Positions 26,918-34,626 of a stretch of DNA of 64,000 nucleotides are shown here, in pieces (positions within the stretch are counted from its first letter, which is position 1; each line of letters begins with the position of its first letter). Location of the stretch: the NCBI GenBank assembly GCA_965203915.1, contig OZ241918.1, positions 186,001 to 250,000 on the forward strand. The letters run 5' to 3'. Under the pieces are notes generated by a model. It worked only from the letters and a program-made list of their open reading frames with translations, did no database searches and was not told where the DNA came from. The translations under genes and the position numbers were made by a program. Origin of the DNA: JASGCL01 sp965203915 (lineage in GTDB: Bacteria; Pseudomonadota; Alphaproteobacteria; JASGCL01).

Positions 26918-28456
26918 TTATATCCCATGGAATTTATAAAATTGACTTTGGATGCAACCTGCCACCGCATCCAACCCGTCGTCGTGGCCACTGCCTTGTA
27001 ATTGAAAATCTTTCATTTCATGATAAAACCGTCCAACACGTAGGCGGCGATGAACATGCAACGCCCCCGCCGACAACAAACTATCGAAGGCCGCAAATAT
27101 ACGTTCGCGTTTGTTTTGGCGGTGGGTTACCTCATTGACCGCTATCAACTTGCGCTGTTTTTTTATTTCTTGGCGTAACAAACTTGGCAAGAATTTTCCC
27201 AACCCGTTATTTTCAATCGTGATGCCGCGGGCAAAATTCTTTTCCATCAAGGCCATGACCTGTTTTATTTGTGCCATGGCTGGGTTGTCATCCCCCGTGG
27301 TTTGTAAATAATGCAGGTCATGCAAATAAAAATGCCCATCATTATTTTTCATCATCACCGCCACCACCGAACCGTCCGATGTTTTATCGCTGACGCCAAA
27401 GGCGGGATCCCAAAAACAACCTATCGATTCCACCATCGTATTCAGTGTCGTGCTTTTTGTCAGGTTGTGTCCAACCAATCTTAATTGCCCCACGTGATTG
27501 CTTTCGCCATATATTAATTCGCCGTCATATTCTTGTATCAGGCTACTATCCAGCCCATGTTGGTGGTTGTCATCCATCCGCAACATCATTTGGCTTAAGA
27601 ATTTTTTTGTGCCATGGCGTTGTTGCAAATTTTTGATATGGCTGGGGGTAAATTTTTCGGGCCAAACCGAATGGCCGTCTTTGTCCAATAATGGCATCAA
27701 CAGAGCAGAAAACCCCGCCAAATATCCATCGGGCGCGGTGTTGTAAATACTATCTTGGCCATGGGGCGTGCCAACAAACAATTGCAAACCCCCATGCCGC
27801 ATATCACGCGAAGCATCGCCGCCCGCGGTCGTTTCATGGTTGGGCATGGCGGGTGGTGGGGCCAGGATAAAGTCAACCTCCGCCAAGCGGCGGCGCAATT
27901 CGTTGCGTTGGTCGCTGTGATAACTGTTGTTGATAACCTCAACATCGTCGCAAATAATAACATCGGCGCGAAAACCCGTTATGTTGCCATATATGCCGCG
28001 CGCCACCATCGACGGGTCGCGCAACAGCAAATTTCGTTTGATGGTAAATTCATCGCGCGCCCATTGGTCGGGGTTATCGGGTTTAAGATTTTTTAACAAA
28101 GGATGGCGGTCAAACAATTGTCGCACCGCCCTGACCATTTTGGTGGCCAGGTTTTGTTCGGCGGACAAAACCAAAATACGCAAGTTGTTATCTTGGTAAA
28201 GCAACCAAGCGCAAAACAAACCGACCAAAGTCGATTTGCCCGACGAACGAAAAGCCATCAACAGCAATTGGTTGTCGCCGCGTTGCCAGGCCTGTTCCAG
28301 GAATCTTGCCATGGTTTGTTGATGTTGGGGAAAGGGGCGATTTTCAACCACGCACCATAGGGCCGCAAACAGGCAAAAACCAATTGGCTTAGTGCCATGT
28401 TGTTTGGCCTGTTCTTCGGTATTGGCTTCAACGGTTGTTTGATTTTTATGCTGCAT
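26918..28456 (-). CDS. terL: Phage terminase large subunit (podovirus/T7-like)
   Basis: 512 residues. DNA packaging motor: an N-terminal ATPase and a C-terminal RNase H-like nuclease. Walker A is MAFRSSGKST near residue 64 and Walker B is VIICDDVE near 160. The nuclease acidic residues appear in CFWDPAFG near 340, ITIENNGLG near 401, and GHDDGLDAVAG near 491. All catalytic sites look intact, unlike a decaying prophage. On the same strand as capsid and tail genes, 17 bases after the preceding small gene. Confidence 0.93.
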   Translation of the reverse strand: MQHKNQTTVEANTEEQAKQHGTKPIGFCLFAALWCVVENRPFPQHQQTMARFLEQAWQRGDNQLLLMAFRSSGKSTLVGLFCAWLLYQDNNLRILVLSAEQNLATKMVRAVRQLFDRHPLLKNLKPDNPDQWARDEFTIKRNLLLRDPSMVARGIYGNITGFRADVIICDDVEVINNSYHSDQRNELRRRLAEVDFILAPPPAMPNHETTAGGDASRDMRHGGLQLFVGTPHGQDSIYNTAPDGYLAGFSALLMPLLDKDGHSVWPEKFTPSHIKNLQQRHGTKKFLSQMMLRMDDNHQHGLDSSLIQEYDGELIYGESNHVGQLRLVGHNLTKSTTLNTMVESIGCFWDPAFGVSDKTSDGSVVAVMMKNNDGHFYLHDLHYLQTTGDDNPAMAQIKQVMALMEKNFARGITIENNGLGKFLPSLLRQEIKKQRKLIAVNEVTHRQNKRERIFAAFDSLLSAGALHVHRRLRVGRFYHEMKDFQLQGSGHDDGLDAVAGCIQSQFYKFHGI

Positions 28457-28472
28457 GTTGGCGTGATGATGG

Positions 28473-28901
28473 CTAGTCGTTGTTGTCGGGGCTATGGTTG
28501 GTTGCGCTGTCGGCTTGGTTCATGGTTGATGAATCTTGGGTTGATGAATCTTCTTCAAACCTCGCAGGGCTAACAATTTTTTTTTCGATTAAATGTTCGG
28601 CACGGGCTAGCAAATTGCTGATTTCATTTTTTTCTTTTTCGTTGCCGCGCGGATTCAATTCCAATATCAGGCTTAGGTTTTGCAAAATAATTTTTAAGGT
28701 TTTATGTTTTTCGCTTAAGGCTTTTAAAAACCTATAATGTGCGGCCGTTGCTTCTTCATTTGCCGCGGCGTTTGATTCATCGCCCAATAATGGCTGGATA
28801 GAATTGGTGGAAAGGTCTTCAATCTCCCCCAGCAATTTGTTCAATAAATGCGGCAAGGCATTGTTAAGAATTTTTTTTATCGATGGATTGCATTCTTTCA
28901 C
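28473..28901 (-). CDS. Small acidic/helical protein, possible terminase small subunit
   Basis: 142 residues from a GTG at 28901. Helical, charged, with SEKHKTLKIILQNLSLIL in the middle and an acidic Ser/Asp/Asn-rich tail. It directly precedes terL, the usual place of the small terminase, but I see no DNA-binding motif that proves this. The frame is open upstream to a TAA without ATG. A 55-codon frame (29065-28898) overlaps its GTG as ATGTGA and may be a coupled leader or chance. Confidence 0.55.
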   Translation of the reverse strand: MKECNPSIKKILNNALPHLLNKLLGEIEDLSTNSIQPLLGDESNAAANEEATAAHYRFLKALSEKHKTLKIILQNLSLILELNPRGNEKEKNEISNLLARAEHLIEKKIVSPARFEEDSSTQDSSTMNQADSATNHSPDNND

Positions 28902-29107
28902 ATCAAGCCGTTTTTTATCTTCGTTTTTATCTTGGCTGGCGGCGGCGTGGTTGTGGTCATGGTCATGGTTGGTGCGCCATGCGTTTTATCGCTGGGCGGC
29001 GAAGCGCGGTCGGCTATCGTCCTCTTGTTCTGCTGGGTGATGGGTCGGGTCATGGTTTGGGTCATGGGTTATGTTCGGCTTTCTTTTATTTTTTATGGGG
29101 TGGCTGG

Positions 29108-29983
29108 CTACAGATCCTTGGCAAGCTCCGCCAAAGGATCGCTTGGTTTATTGTTTTGCTCAACATGGTTGGGCGGTTGGCGGTTGAATGGGGTTTGGTT
29201 CGCCCCGTCGGGGCGCAATGTTGGCGATGGGTTTTGGCGCGCCGTGGCGTTGCGTTTGTCGGTGACATTGGAAATTTGCACCACGCCGCCAAAAATTTTT
29301 ATTTGACTGCCAACATGGTCGGCAAGCGCGCCCGTGCCAATAAAATAATCGCGGGTGGTTTTTATATTGATGCTGCCGCCCACGGCGGCGGTTGCGGCGG
29401 AAGCGGACATGTAGCCCCCTTCAGGGAATGTTTCGAAAGGCATAAGCCAGACCCCGTCGCTATCTTTATCAAAAGCAAAGGCGTTGATGCTGAATTTGGG
29501 GGTGTTGTTGGCGGCGTAGGAAATAATAAATGGGTTGATGGTTTCATGACAAAGCAGGGTGCCGAGGGTGGTATCGGCAACCTTGATATCCCTTACGGTG
29601 GACGCCGACCAAGCATGGATGGCGAAGGCGAGGCTGTTGCCTTGCTGGTCGTAAATATCAATCCGCCCTAATTCGGGGGTTGATGGTGTGGCGTTGGGGT
29701 TGGCGGGGTAGGCTGGCTTGATAACCATAATAGCCCCCGTTGTTTTGCCCCATTGGCAACTTATCAACCGAACATCATCGGCATGAAGTTGATAGTTGCC
29801 AGTTAAAGATTTTAATATGCTCATGCCTGGGCGTCGCGTCAAACTCCCCTCCAACCTTACTTCAAAATTTTCCAGGGCGCGAACGCCATGTTGGTATAGC
29901 AGGCTGGCCACTTGTGCATTGTAATCGGTATCAACAACACCAGTTTTAAAATCGGTTTGTTCGAAAATTTGTCTTATCGTCAT
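29108..29983 (-). CDS. Tail tubular protein B-like protein, N-terminal third only
   Basis: 291 residues. The opening, with GVRALENFEVRLEGSLTRRPG near residues 33-54, matches the start of gp12-type podovirus tail nozzle proteins (pattern: G-R-LENF-V-...-G-...-RRPG). Such proteins usually have about 600-800 residues. Here the folded part ends near residue 245 (IKIFGGVVQISNVTD) and a Pro/Asn-rich disordered tail closes the protein. Good ribosome site AAGGAAACC before the ATG. It is either truncated or trimmed by selection. Confidence 0.75.
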   Translation of the reverse strand: MTIRQIFEQTDFKTGVVDTDYNAQVASLLYQHGVRALENFEVRLEGSLTRRPGMSILKSLTGNYQLHADDVRLISCQWGKTTGAIMVIKPAYPANPNATPSTPELGRIDIYDQQGNSLAFAIHAWSASTVRDIKVADTTLGTLLCHETINPFIISYAANNTPKFSINAFAFDKDSDGVWLMPFETFPEGGYMSASAATAAVGGSINIKTTRDYFIGTGALADHVGSQIKIFGGVVQISNVTDKRNATARQNPSPTLRPDGANQTPFNRQPPNHVEQNNKPSDPLAELAKDL

Positions 29984-30025
29984 GGTGGGGTTTCCTTAAG
30001 TTGTTGGGCAAGTTGTTATGCTTGG

Positions 30026-30616
30026 TTAGCGTTTTTCGGTTAAAACAAAACGCGCGGTGATGGGTTTAACAGCGGTCAGGGCGGCATCCTGCGCGCGCGC
30101 TTCTTTGAATTCTTGGTTTGCTTTGCGAATAAGAAAATCGGCGCGGGTGATGTCTTCGGTGATGGGCAATGCCATTTCGGCCATCAGGAACGCCACCAGC
30201 AATTTTGCAAAATAAATGGGAAAAAATTCTTCGGATATTTGTAACAAACAATCGATGAGCGGCGCGGACCTTTTGCTTAATAAAATACCATCCGCCATGA
30301 TATTATCATGATTCTTGTCGCCCAATGGGGTGAGCAGTAACAAAAGATTGGCGGGTAATTGATATTGCTGGTAATCGGGATAAAGATTTTGCCAGGTGGC
30401 GTTTTTTGTTATCACCAAGGGCAGGGGTAAATTTTCTTTCAATAAAAAACGCCAGCGATGCCGAGTCGCCAAAGCACCCAGCACCAAGGGGTAAAGTTGC
30501 TTGGCAATATTGGCTTCTAATTTGTTATCATCAAGGCTGGTTAAACCATTGCTGCCCAACCCAAGCAAGGCGCTGTTACAAAAATAAAGGGGGCTGTAGG
30601 TAATATTATCAATCAT
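30026..30616 (-). CDS. Tail tubular protein A-like (gp11-type adaptor)
   Basis: 196 residues, the usual size of T7 gp11-like adaptor proteins that join portal and nozzle. The N-terminal pattern CNSALLGLGSNGLTSLDD, followed by an acidic helix and ALATRHRWRFLL, fits the family. The C-terminal part has PITEDITRADFLIRKANQEFKEARAQDA, also typical. It follows the capsid gene and precedes the TTPB-like gene, the order known from T7-like phages. Confidence 0.82.
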   Translation of the reverse strand: MIDNITYSPLYFCNSALLGLGSNGLTSLDDNKLEANIAKQLYPLVLGALATRHRWRFLLKENLPLPLVITKNATWQNLYPDYQQYQLPANLLLLLTPLGDKNHDNIMADGILLSKRSAPLIDCLLQISEEFFPIYFAKLLVAFLMAEMALPITEDITRADFLIRKANQEFKEARAQDAALTAVKPITARFVLTEKR

Positions 30617-30685
30617 GTTTTTTTAGAATTTTTTATCAAAAGTTAAAGGCAAAAAGTTAAAGGCAAGAATTTTCATGTGGGGTGG

Positions 30686-30745
30686 TTCTTTAAGGGGGGT
30701 GCGGAGGGCGGAGAAAAAAACCTCGAGCAATCCCCCCTTAAAGAA
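30686..30745. other. Perfect 14-base inverted repeat between capsid and tail genes
   Basis: TTCTTTAAGGGGGG at 30686-30699 and CCCCCCTTAAAGAA at 30732-30745 with a 32-base loop. It lies just after the capsid stop on the transcribed minus strand. No U-tract follows, so it is more likely an mRNA-stabilising or processing hairpin than a full terminator. Confidence 0.75.
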
Positions 30746-30750
30746 TTCGT

Positions 30751-31605
30751 TTAGTTGGTGTCGGCGCAACGCACGCGAACGATGCCGTTGCTATCCAACA
30801 CGCCAGCACCGATGCTTATCATGTTGCTGACAAACCATGCAGCTTTGTCGCCATGCCATGAAATATCGGTTTTGATATCCGACCCCGCGGCCACGCCGAT
30901 AGAACGGCGGTGATACCAATAACATTGGCGGGCACCATTGTTGACGGTTAGGCCGCTGTGCGGGATAAAGGTCGAGCCAAGCCATTTTTTGGCTTGGGTA
31001 TTTTGCCATGGCAATTGGTCGGCGGACACATATTGCGCGTTGGCAAATTCTGGAATGGACATAAGGTCAGACCATTGTTTCCAACCAATGATAAAATAAC
31101 GGTCGCCGTCATCGGGAACATCGTTTTTACCCATGGTTTGAAAGGCCGCCAAAACTTTTTCTTTGGTCAAGCCAACCGTATCGGCCAAATTGCCACTGCC
31201 CGTCACGTTAATCGTGGCGGCAACCGCGTCAAAGGCACCAATGATAATATCATCGGTTTTGCGACCCAGGGCGTAGGCGCCATTTTGCGCCGCCACCATA
31301 CGTTCATCGACATTGGTTTTTAATTCGTCCAAGGCATCAACCCATTCGCCGCAATAATAATCGGTGAGGGGGATTTCAACGACATCGTGGGCCAGGCGCA
31401 TGACGGGAACATCGCCATTGCGGGCTTTGGTGTCGGCGGCGCCTTTACCAATTTTTGGAAAAATGGCAGACATACCGCGGACATTGTTTTTGTAACGCAC
31501 CGTGGGGCGCAATTTTGAACCCTGGCGTTGGAAGGCCTCGTTGACCTCGGCTTCGTAATATTTAACGAAGCTGTTGGAAATGGTGTTGGTAGGGTTTGCA
31601 GGCAT
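30751..31605 (-). CDS. Podovirus-like major capsid protein
   Basis: 284 residues from the ATG at 31605 (start PANPTNTISNSFVKYYEAEV), chosen because GAAAGGAAAAG precedes it and the 88 codons upstream in frame have no phage-like character. Resembles the short capsid proteins of alphaproteobacterial podoviruses, with VRYKNNVRGMSAIFPKIG near residue 35, PLTDYYCGEWVD near 77, and a C-terminal beta-rich part (DISWHGDKAAWFVSNMIS). First gene of the minus-strand block, transcribed from the promoter near 32017-31989 with a leader of roughly 375 bases. Confidence 0.82.
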   Translation of the reverse strand: MPANPTNTISNSFVKYYEAEVNEAFQRQGSKLRPTVRYKNNVRGMSAIFPKIGKGAADTKARNGDVPVMRLAHDVVEIPLTDYYCGEWVDALDELKTNVDERMVAAQNGAYALGRKTDDIIIGAFDAVAATINVTGSGNLADTVGLTKEKVLAAFQTMGKNDVPDDGDRYFIIGWKQWSDLMSIPEFANAQYVSADQLPWQNTQAKKWLGSTFIPHSGLTVNNGARQCYWYHRRSIGVAAGSDIKTDISWHGDKAAWFVSNMISIGAGVLDSNGIVRVRCADTN

Positions 31606-31963
31606 AAATTCTTTTCCTTTCTTGAAAAAAAATGAAGGGGTGGGCATCGACCGCGGTGGCGGGTTTGTCGCACCATGTATGTTGGGTTGACCACGACACA
31701 AATAAATGCCAGCAGAACAACCCAAAAAGATTGGCGCAAGCACCGCACAATATTGCGGGGCAGATGACCAGTTAGGGAATGAAAGAAAATTGACGGGTGC
31801 GGGATGAAAAAATTCACCCAAAACATTGCCGTTGATTTTTGCCCCCGCCCGAAAGCCATGGTGAAGCAAATATTGCCAAAACCAAGGTTGTTTAGGGGCG
31901 CGAGGCCAATATATCGTTAGTGTTTTAATCCGCCGAATCGATCGGTTCTAATCGGTAAATACA
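31606..31963. other. Long leader of the capsid operon, no gene seen
   Basis: About 360 bases between the SOS promoter and the capsid ATG. The capsid frame stays open through part of it, but without a ribosome site or recognisable sequence. It may hold regulatory RNA structure; I see no clear one. Confidence 0.4.
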
Positions 31964-31978
31964 GAACATATAACGAAC
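31964..31978. promoter_or_regulatory. LexA (SOS) box before the capsid operon
   Basis: GAAC ATATAAC GAAC, a perfect match to the alphaproteobacterial GAAC-N7-GAAC (GTTC-N7-GTTC) operator. It begins about 5 bases after the expected start site of the promoter at 31989-32017. Confidence 0.75.
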
Positions 31979-31985
31979 ATAATAA

Positions 31986-32000
31986 GAATAATTACAGAAC
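31986..32000. promoter_or_regulatory. Second, one-mismatch LexA-like box before the capsid operon
   Basis: GAAT AATTACA GAAC: one mismatch to GAAC-N7-GAAC, placed 22 bases (two helical turns) from the perfect box and overlapping the -10 element. Confidence 0.5.
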
Positions 32001-32017
32001 AAAATGGTTGTTGTCAA
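31989..32017 (-). promoter_or_regulatory. Sigma70-type promoter of the capsid-to-terminase block
   Basis: On the minus strand TTGACA (perfect -35), 17-base spacer, TAATTA(T). The spacer contains TTTTGTTCT, also found in the spacer of the portal promoter at 40203. The capsid ATG lies about 375 bases downstream. Confidence 0.7.
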
Positions 32018-32077
32018 GGATTTTTTTTTATTTTTTTTAATCTTGGTTTGTCGCCCGCGGTTTGCTATAAGTTGCTT

Positions 32078-33283
32078 ATGCTCAAACCCGAACTTTCCCC
32101 TTTTCAATGGCAAGATCCCTTTTTGCTGGATGCTACCTTGAACGAGGAAGAAGCATTAAGCCAGCAATCGGCGCGGCAATTTGCCACCGAAAAATTATTG
32201 CCCATCGTTGAAGAATGGTATTTGCAAGAAAAAACCGACCCCGCCATTTACCAAGAGTTTGGCAAGGCGGGTTTGCTCGGGGTTACTTTATCGCCCGACA
32301 TGGGTGGCATCGGCGCCAGTTATACCAGTTATGGGTTGATAGCGCGCGAGATGGAGCGGGTTGATTCGGGTTTTCGTTCGATGTTGTCGGTGCAATCTTC
32401 TTTGGTTATTTATCCTATTTCGGCCTATGGTTCGCGCGAACAGCATGAAAAATTTTTGCCTGATCTGCTTTCGGGTAAAAAAATTGGTTGCTTTGGTTTG
32501 ACCGAACCCACCGCGGGGTCGGACCCTGGCGGTATGAAAACCCGCGCCGAACCCATCACCCAACATGGTAAAAAAGGTTATTTGCTGAACGGCAGCAAGA
32601 CATGGATAACCAACAGCCCCTTCGCCGATGTGTTGGTGATATGGGCAAAATCGGCGGCGCATGAGGGGCAGATAAAAGGTTTCATTTTGGAAAAAGGCAT
32701 GGCGGGTTTGCATTGCCCAAAGTTGGAAGGAAAATTGTCATTGCGAACATCGGTCACGGGGGAAATTCATTTGGGCGATGTTTTCGTGCCCGAAGAAAAT
32801 TTGTTGCCCAATGTCGCGGGGTTGAAGGGGCCGTTTGGTTGTTTGAATCGTGCGCGTTTTGGTATTGCATTTGGCGTGATTGGCGCGGGGGAAGATTGTT
32901 GGCACCGCGCGCGCGATTACGCCCTGACCCGTCAACAATTTGGTAAACCGCTGGCGGGTTTTCAATTGGTGCAATTAAAATTGGCGCAGATGCAAACCGA
33001 AATAACATTGGGCCTGAACGCGGTGTTGCGCGTTGCCCGCATGATGGATGATGGCACGGCGTCGCCCGAAACCATATCGCTGATAAAAAGGAACAATTGT
33101 ATAAAAATGCTCGACATTGCGCGGTTGGCGCGCGACATTCATGGGGGCAATGGCATTCAATCGGCTTATCATGTTATGCGCCACAGTCAAAATTTGGAAA
33201 CGGTGAATACTTACGAGGGCACCCACGATATTCACGCCCTTATTTTGGGTCGGGCGCAGACTGGCCTGCAGGCATTTTTTTAA
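32078..33283 (+). CDS. gcdH: Glutaryl-CoA dehydrogenase (acyl-CoA dehydrogenase family)
   Basis: 401 residues from the ATG at 32078; a TTG ten codons earlier is less likely. FAD-dependent oxidation and decarboxylation of glutaryl-CoA to crotonyl-CoA in lysine/tryptophan breakdown. Seen: GVTLSPDMGGIGASY, CFGLTEPTAGSDPGGM near residue 140, WITNSPFADV, the RQQFGKPLAGFQL segment, and TYEGTHDIHALILGR with the catalytic Glu near residue 384. The CoA-transferase gene 14 bases downstream supports a glutarate role. Confidence 0.9.
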   Translation: MLKPELSPFQWQDPFLLDATLNEEEALSQQSARQFATEKLLPIVEEWYLQEKTDPAIYQEFGKAGLLGVTLSPDMGGIGASYTSYGLIAREMERVDSGFRSMLSVQSSLVIYPISAYGSREQHEKFLPDLLSGKKIGCFGLTEPTAGSDPGGMKTRAEPITQHGKKGYLLNGSKTWITNSPFADVLVIWAKSAAHEGQIKGFILEKGMAGLHCPKLEGKLSLRTSVTGEIHLGDVFVPEENLLPNVAGLKGPFGCLNRARFGIAFGVIGAGEDCWHRARDYALTRQQFGKPLAGFQLVQLKLAQMQTEITLGLNAVLRVARMMDDGTASPETISLIKRNNCIKMLDIARLARDIHGGNGIQSAYHVMRHSQNLETVNTYEGTHDIHALILGRAQTGLQAFF

Positions 33284-33297
33284 AAAAATTAACGGCA

Positions 33298-34581
33298 ATG
33301 ACGGGCAAAGCAAAACCACTGGCGGGGATAAGGGTTTTGGAATTGGCGCGTATTTTGGCGGGGCCATTTTTATGCCAAATCTTGGCTGATTTAGGGGCCG
33401 AGGTGGTGAAGGTTGAAAACCCCAGCGGCGATGACACCCGCACGTGGGGCCCGCCATTTGTGGGCAGTGATGATGACGACAGCAAAACCGCGGCTTATTT
33501 TCATGCTTGCAATCGGGGCAAGGTTTCCCTGACCGCCGATTTTACCAACCCCAGCGATTTGGAAAAAGTTAAAACCTTGGCAAACCGCGCCGATATTGTG
33601 GTTGAAAATTTTAAGGTCGGCGGGTTAAAAAAATTTGGGCTGGATTATAAAAACATCCACCAACATAACCCCGCGGTTATTTATTGTTCTATCACGGGTT
33701 TTGGTCAAACGGGTCCATATGCCGCGCGGGCGGGTTATGATTATATTATCCAGGCTATGTCGGGGTTTATGGACATAACGGGGGCGCGGAGCGGCGAACC
33801 GCAAAAAATTGGTGTTGCCTTGGCCGATATTATCACCGCCCTGTATGGGGCGACCGCCGTTACCACCGCCCTGTATCATCGGGCGCAAACGGGGGCGGGG
33901 CAATATATCGACATGGCGTTGTTTGACAGCATGGTTGGGGTGTTGGCGAATCAGGCGTCGAATTATTTTGCGTCGGGTGTGGTGCCGACCCGCCTTGGCA
34001 ATATTCATCCCAACATTGCGCCTTACCAAGTTTTTTATTGTGCGGGGCGGCAACCATTTGTGTTGGCATGCGGTAATGACATGCAATTTCAAAAATTGAT
34101 GGAATATTTGGGCCATGGCGATGTGGCGCGCGACAAACAATTTGCCAGCAACGCGGCGCGGGTGAAAAACCGCGATGGGTTGATAGAAATTTTATCACCG
34201 CTGTTTGCGACCATCGAACGCAATATATTGCTACAGGGTTTGGAAAATATCGGGGTGCCCGCGGGGCCGATTAATACGGTGGCGGAGGCCCTGGCCGACC
34301 CGCAAATTATTGCCCGCGCCATGCAATTGAATTTGCCCATTGGCAACATGGGGGATAAAGCGGGTGGGGCGGACGATGGTTCGGCGGGCGGCAAGATGGG
34401 GAATAGTTCGGCGGGGGGCAAGATGGGTGATGGTTCGGCGGGGGCAAGGACGATGGATTACCTGCGCACGCCGATAGTTTTCAGCGACCTTGACCTCGCC
34501 CTCGACCACCCCGCCCCGCCCCTCGACAAAAAAAACAAGGAGCAGAATTGGGAAGAGGTTTTGAAAAAGTGGACAAAATAG
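33298..34581 (+). CDS. CaiB/BaiF-type CoA-transferase (probably succinyl-CoA:glutarate)
   Basis: 427 residues from the ATG at 33298 (GIRVLELARILAGPF). Class III CoA-transferase: LGAEVVKVENPSGDDTR near residue 33, and GYDYIIQAMSGFMDITG with the catalytic Asp near 147. It would activate glutarate for the adjacent glutaryl-CoA dehydrogenase. A Gly/Ser/Lys/Met-rich insertion near residues 350-385 comes from a 27-base tandem repeat, which is unusual for the family and lies before the conserved RTPIVFSD-type C-terminus. Confidence 0.88.
   Translation: MTGKAKPLAGIRVLELARILAGPFLCQILADLGAEVVKVENPSGDDTRTWGPPFVGSDDDDSKTAAYFHACNRGKVSLTADFTNPSDLEKVKTLANRADIVVENFKVGGLKKFGLDYKNIHQHNPAVIYCSITGFGQTGPYAARAGYDYIIQAMSGFMDITGARSGEPQKIGVALADIITALYGATAVTTALYHRAQTGAGQYIDMALFDSMVGVLANQASNYFASGVVPTRLGNIHPNIAPYQVFYCAGRQPFVLACGNDMQFQKLMEYLGHGDVARDKQFASNAARVKNRDGLIEILSPLFATIERNILLQGLENIGVPAGPINTVAEALADPQIIARAMQLNLPIGNMGDKAGGADDGSAGGKMGNSSAGGKMGDGSAGARTMDYLRTPIVFSDLDLALDHPAPPLDKKNKEQNWEEVLKKWTK
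34375..34449 (+). repeat. 27-base in-frame tandem repeat inside the CoA-transferase gene
   Basis: Copies at 34375-34401, 34402-34428 and a partial one at 34429-34449 (GATGGTTCGGCGGGCGGCAA type). It encodes GSAGGKMG-like repeats, a likely site of slippage. Confidence 0.8.
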
Positions 34582-34626
34582 ACAATCATTCTTGCAAAAA
34601 GAAATAAAAAAATATACACAATATTT

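Noticed and set aside
28848..29671. Plus-strand open frames opposite the tail nozzle gene
   Set aside because: They are antisense shadows of the tail and small-terminase genes, with Trp/Cys/Arg-rich low-complexity sequence.
30751..31869. 372-residue version of the capsid protein
   Set aside because: The first 88 codons have no ribosome site and a Cys/Pro/Phe-rich sequence unlike capsids; the ATG at 31605 has a good ribosome site and a typical start.
33097..34581. 494-residue version of the CoA-transferase
   Set aside because: The extension overlaps the glutaryl-CoA dehydrogenase gene and has no family similarity; the family start GIRVLELARILAG follows the ATG at 33298.
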